DNA of 8,055 nucleotides from Treponema sp. (GTDB lineage: Bacteria; Spirochaetota; Spirochaetia; Treponematales; Breznakiellaceae): positions 1-8,055 of the forward strand of contig JAITNU010000203.1 in the NCBI GenBank assembly GCA_031290325.1. The letters run 5' to 3'. Shown here piece after piece: positions 6,528-8,055 of the stretch. The notes under the pieces are model-generated. The model was given only the letters and a program-made list of their open reading frames with translations. It had not been told where the DNA came from and ran no database searches. A program made the translations under genes and the position numbers. The stretch's first letter is position 1; every line of letters starts with the position of its first letter.

Positions 6528-7091
6528 ATGGAACACCGGATTGAGTTACCCCTGACCAGGGACAAGGCCGCCCTCCTCAGTGCGGGGGACACGGTATATT
6601 TAAGCGGCATCCTCTACACTGCCCGTGACGCTGCCCATAAGCGCCTCATCACGTTACTGGATGAAGGTAAGCCGCTCCCCTTCCCCCTGGAGGATGCGGT
6701 TGTGTACTATGTGGGTCCCACCCCGGCGGCACCGGGGCAGATCATCGGCTCGGCAGGTCCTACCACGAGCTACCGTATGGACGCCTATACCCCGCGCCTC
6801 TTGGACCTGGGTATGCGGGGTATGATCGGCAAGGGCAAGCGTTCACCTGAAGTGGTGGAGGGGATGAAGCGGGCAGGGGCGGTGTACTTAGGGGCCATCG
6901 GCGGCGCCGGGGCCTTATTGTCGGACCGTATTAAGGCCGCCGAAGTCATTGCCTTTGACGATCTGGGACCCGAGGCCATCCGCCGCCTCAGCGTGGGGGA
7001 CTTCCCTGTGGTGGTGATCATCGACCATTGGGGGAACAACCTCTACCAGACCGGCAGGGAGGCGTATTTGGGGACTGTACTAACCTCATAG
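6528..7091 (+). CDS. Class I fumarase-type hydro-lyase beta subunit, probable mesaconase small subunit
   Basis: C-terminal (beta) half of the same Fe-S hydro-lyase, 187 residues, the usual size for a separate beta subunit. Family motifs are Y30-T-A-R-D-A-A-H37 (substrate and catalytic region), V59-Y-Y-V-G-P-T-P, G77-P-T-T-S-Y-R-M-D85, M99-I-G-K-G-K104 and G125-G-A-G-A129. Together with the alpha subunit it forms the active site and would hydrate mesaconate to citramalate in this operon. Fumarate-malate interconversion remains possible as a main or side activity. The ATG follows the alpha-subunit TGA with no gap, so translation is very probably coupled and the subunits made in equal amounts. 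It is the last gene of the operon. No clear terminator hairpin follows. Confidence 0.88.
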   Translation: MEHRIELPLTRDKAALLSAGDTVYLSGILYTARDAAHKRLITLLDEGKPLPFPLEDAVVYYVGPTPAAPGQIIGSAGPTTSYRMDAYTPRLLDLGMRGMIGKGKRSPEVVEGMKRAGAVYLGAIGGAGALLSDRIKAAEVIAFDDLGPEAIRRLSVGDFPVVVIIDHWGNNLYQTGREAYLGTVLTS

Positions 7092-7098
7092 TTTAGGA

Positions 7099-7104
7099 TA
7101 TACT
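7099..7104 (+). promoter_or_regulatory. Possible -10 box before the SGNH hydrolase gene
   Basis: TATACT lies 8 nt after the hydratase beta stop codon and 29 nt before the next start codon. No good -35 box stands at the right distance, so it is a weak candidate. The 42-nt gap shows no terminator, and the esterase gene could equally be read from the operon promoter. An AGAGGGGA ribosome site (7118-7124) precedes the ATG at 7134. Confidence 0.25.
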
Positions 7105-7133
7105 GGGTAGTAATCTTAGAGGGGAATTACAGG

Positions 7134-7793
7134 ATGAAGACGATACTTTGCTATGGTGATTCCAATACCTGGGGTTATAATCCCCATACTGGCGGACGGT
7201 ATGATCACAAGACCCGCTGGCCCATGGTTTTGAAAACCTTACTCAATGCCGGCTCTTCTGAGGATGATCCTGCCTGGTGGGTGATTGAGGAGGGCCAGAA
7301 CGGGAGAACGAGCTGCCGGGATGACCCGGTGGAAGGGGACCGGAACGGACTCCGCCAGCTCATCCCTATTCTGGAAAGCCATAAGCCCCTGGACCTGGTG
7401 GTGGTTATGTTGGGAACCAATGATTTGAAGTCCCGTTTCAGCCCCCTCCCCTACGATATTGCCCGAGGGGTACAGCGCGTCGTAACCGCCATCCAGGACT
7501 CCCGCACCGGTCCAGATGAATCAAGCCCCGAGGTGCTCATGGTATGTCCCCCGCCAACAGTGGATGCTCCTGCTTTCAGGCATATATTCGGGAATAGTAT
7601 TGAATTATCCAAGAAGCTGCCTCCCTTTTACCGCCAGCTTGCTAAAGAAAGCGGGGTCCTCTTTCTGGATGCCGGAACCGTGATCCAAACCAGTAAGGCC
7701 GACGGCATACACCTTGAACCAGAGGGGCACCGGAAACTGGCGGAAGCAGTGGCAGGCTTAGTAATGAACATTTGTTCTATAATATCTCTATAA
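7134..7793 (+). CDS. SGNH/GDSL-family hydrolase, arylesterase-like
   Basis: Serine esterase or acyltransferase of the SGNH superfamily, 219 residues. Block I is G8-D-S10-N-T-W-G14 with nucleophile Ser10. Block II contains G54-Q-N-G57-R-T, block III is G94-T-N96-D97 with Asn96 in the oxyanion hole, and block V is D190-G-I-H193, the catalytic Asp and His. The segment D-L-V-V-V-M-L-G-T-N-D-L-K and the general layout resemble the Mycobacterium smegmatis arylesterase/acyltransferase MsAcT rather than lysophospholipases. There is no signal peptide, so it is probably cytoplasmic. The natural substrate cannot be told from sequence. Small acyl esters or deacetylation of a sugar are possibilities. It follows the operon after 42 nt, but no step of the methylaspartate pathway needs an esterase, so a functional link is doubtful. 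The last residues overlap an AT-rich promoter-like stretch for the next gene. Confidence 0.88.
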   Translation: MKTILCYGDSNTWGYNPHTGGRYDHKTRWPMVLKTLLNAGSSEDDPAWWVIEEGQNGRTSCRDDPVEGDRNGLRQLIPILESHKPLDLVVVMLGTNDLKSRFSPLPYDIARGVQRVVTAIQDSRTGPDESSPEVLMVCPPPTVDAPAFRHIFGNSIELSKKLPPFYRQLAKESGVLFLDAGTVIQTSKADGIHLEPEGHRKLAEAVAGLVMNICSIISL

Positions 7794-7794
7794 T
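7765..7794 (+). promoter_or_regulatory. Probable promoter of the restriction endonuclease gene
   Basis: Two perfect TATAAT hexamers occur at 7778-7783 and 7789-7794, overlapping the end of the esterase gene. The second has TGAACA (7765-7770, four of six -35 matches) at 18-bp spacing. Transcription from the second would begin close to 7800, only about a dozen bases before the start codon. The local drop in G+C makes TATAAT matches easier by chance. Confidence 0.4.
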
Positions 7795-7814
7795 AAATAA
7801 CTGGAGTTATTTAT
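7793..7814. repeat. Perfect inverted repeat covering the ribosome site and start of the endonuclease gene
   Basis: Arms ATAAATAACT (7793-7802) and AGTTATTTAT (7805-7814) are exact reverse complements around a GG centre. The dyad covers the Shine-Dalgarno TGGAG (7802-7806) and runs into the ATG at 7813. As DNA it could be an operator for a dimeric regulator. As RNA it could fold into a 9-bp stem with a TGGA loop that partly hides the start codon. Either would damp endonuclease synthesis. Confidence 0.55.
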
Positions 7815-8055
7815 GGGAATAAACCTTGATAAACCACATAAATGGAAGCAGGATATTAAGAAATCAGTCGATATGTATAACGATTGGTTTATAAATTTCG
7901 CATCAGAAACTTTTAGAAGCACGCGCCTCAAAACAGCGGATGATGTATTAAATACATTGTCAAAAACGGATTATTATAGAAATATATCCCCGCAATTACT
8001 GGCAGATAATCCTGAAATATTAGCAACATTGCGAATGTCTACCTGTCCTCCAATA
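7813..8055 (+). CDS. XamI-family type II restriction endonuclease, N-terminal part (runs off the window)
   Basis: An open frame of 81 codons continues past the window edge without a stop. The translation starts M-G-I-N-L-D-K-P-H-K-W-K and includes S-V-D-M-Y-N-D-W-F, F-R-S-T-R, N-I-S-P and a closing L-R-M-S-T-C-P-P-I. This run of motifs is what I recall from the N-terminus of XamI-type restriction endonucleases, which cut GTCGAC. The catalytic region lies beyond the edge and cannot be checked. The TGGAG ribosome site sits 6 nt before the ATG. G+C is about 34%, far below the operon, which points to horizontal acquisition. A partner DNA methyltransferase would be expected nearby, but none is in the window, so it should lie downstream. 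The recognition sequence of this homologue is not predictable from the fragment. Confidence 0.72.
   Translation, partial: MGINLDKPHKWKQDIKKSVDMYNDWFINFASETFRSTRLKTADDVLNTLSKTDYYRNISPQLLADNPEILATLRMSTCPPI

Larger units (their letters stand above)
188..7091 (+). other. Glutamate-to-citramalate operon (seven genes)
   Basis: Seven genes on one strand are separated by 2, -11, 45, 2, 11 and 0 nt, with no hairpin-plus-T-run terminator visible between them. The order is glmS, glmL, glmE, mal, P-loop/SAD protein, hydratase alpha, hydratase beta. The first four match the order known from clostridial glutamate fermenters. The encoded enzymes cover three consecutive steps: mutase, ammonia-lyase and hydratase. 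Citramalate lyase, the fourth step, and a glutamate transporter are absent from the window. Co-transcription is inferred from the spacing. Confidence 0.85.

Noticed and set aside
5694..7091. L(+)-tartrate dehydratase subunits
   Set aside because: Same family and subunit split, but the operon context supplies mesaconate and nothing related to tartrate uptake or use is present.

Overview
The window holds an apparently complete seven-gene anaerobic glutamate-degradation operon (188-7091, + strand) of the 3-methylaspartate (glutamate mutase) pathway. It is followed by a free-standing SGNH/GDSL esterase gene (7134-7793) and the 5' end of a restriction endonuclease gene (from 7813, running off the window). 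Every gene is on the + strand. The pathway points to a strictly anaerobic, amino-acid-fermenting bacterium. Protein flavour and G+C (well above 50% in the sampled operon lines, with very AT-rich intergenic DNA) would fit a gut spirochaete of the Treponema group or a clostridial relative. That placement is inference only.

Layout. Positions 1-187 are AT-rich with no credible gene. They carry a strong sigma70-type promoter (TTGACA at 126, TATATT at 150) and a perfect 14-bp palindrome (155-168) over the -10 and predicted start of transcription. Then come glmS (B12-binding subunit of glutamate mutase), glmL (ASKHA-fold ATPase partner), glmE (catalytic subunit), mal (methylaspartate ammonia-lyase), an uncharacterised P-loop protein with a C-terminal part resembling the alanyl-tRNA synthetase second additional domain (SAD), and the alpha and beta subunits of a class I fumarase-type hydro-lyase that in this context is best read as mesaconase. 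Gaps are 2, -11, 45, 2, 11 and 0 nt, so a single transcript is likely.

How the genes work together. GlmES turns L-glutamate into (2S,3S)-3-methylaspartate with adenosylcobalamin. Mal removes ammonia to give mesaconate. The two-subunit Fe-S hydratase adds water to give citramalate. Citramalate lyase, which would yield acetate and pyruvate, and a glutamate transporter are not in the window. GlmL and the P-loop/SAD protein are the two non-catalytic members. GlmL is a suspected mutase maintenance factor; the role of the other is open and it is the least understood part of the operon.

The right edge is different in character. G+C falls to about 34% in the last 240 bases, and the 81-codon partial ORF looks like the N-terminus of a XamI-family type II restriction endonuclease. 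Its Shine-Dalgarno and start codon lie inside a perfect inverted repeat (10-bp arms, 2-bp centre, 7793-7814). This looks like a horizontally acquired restriction-modification locus with its own built-in expression control, beginning just after the esterase gene.
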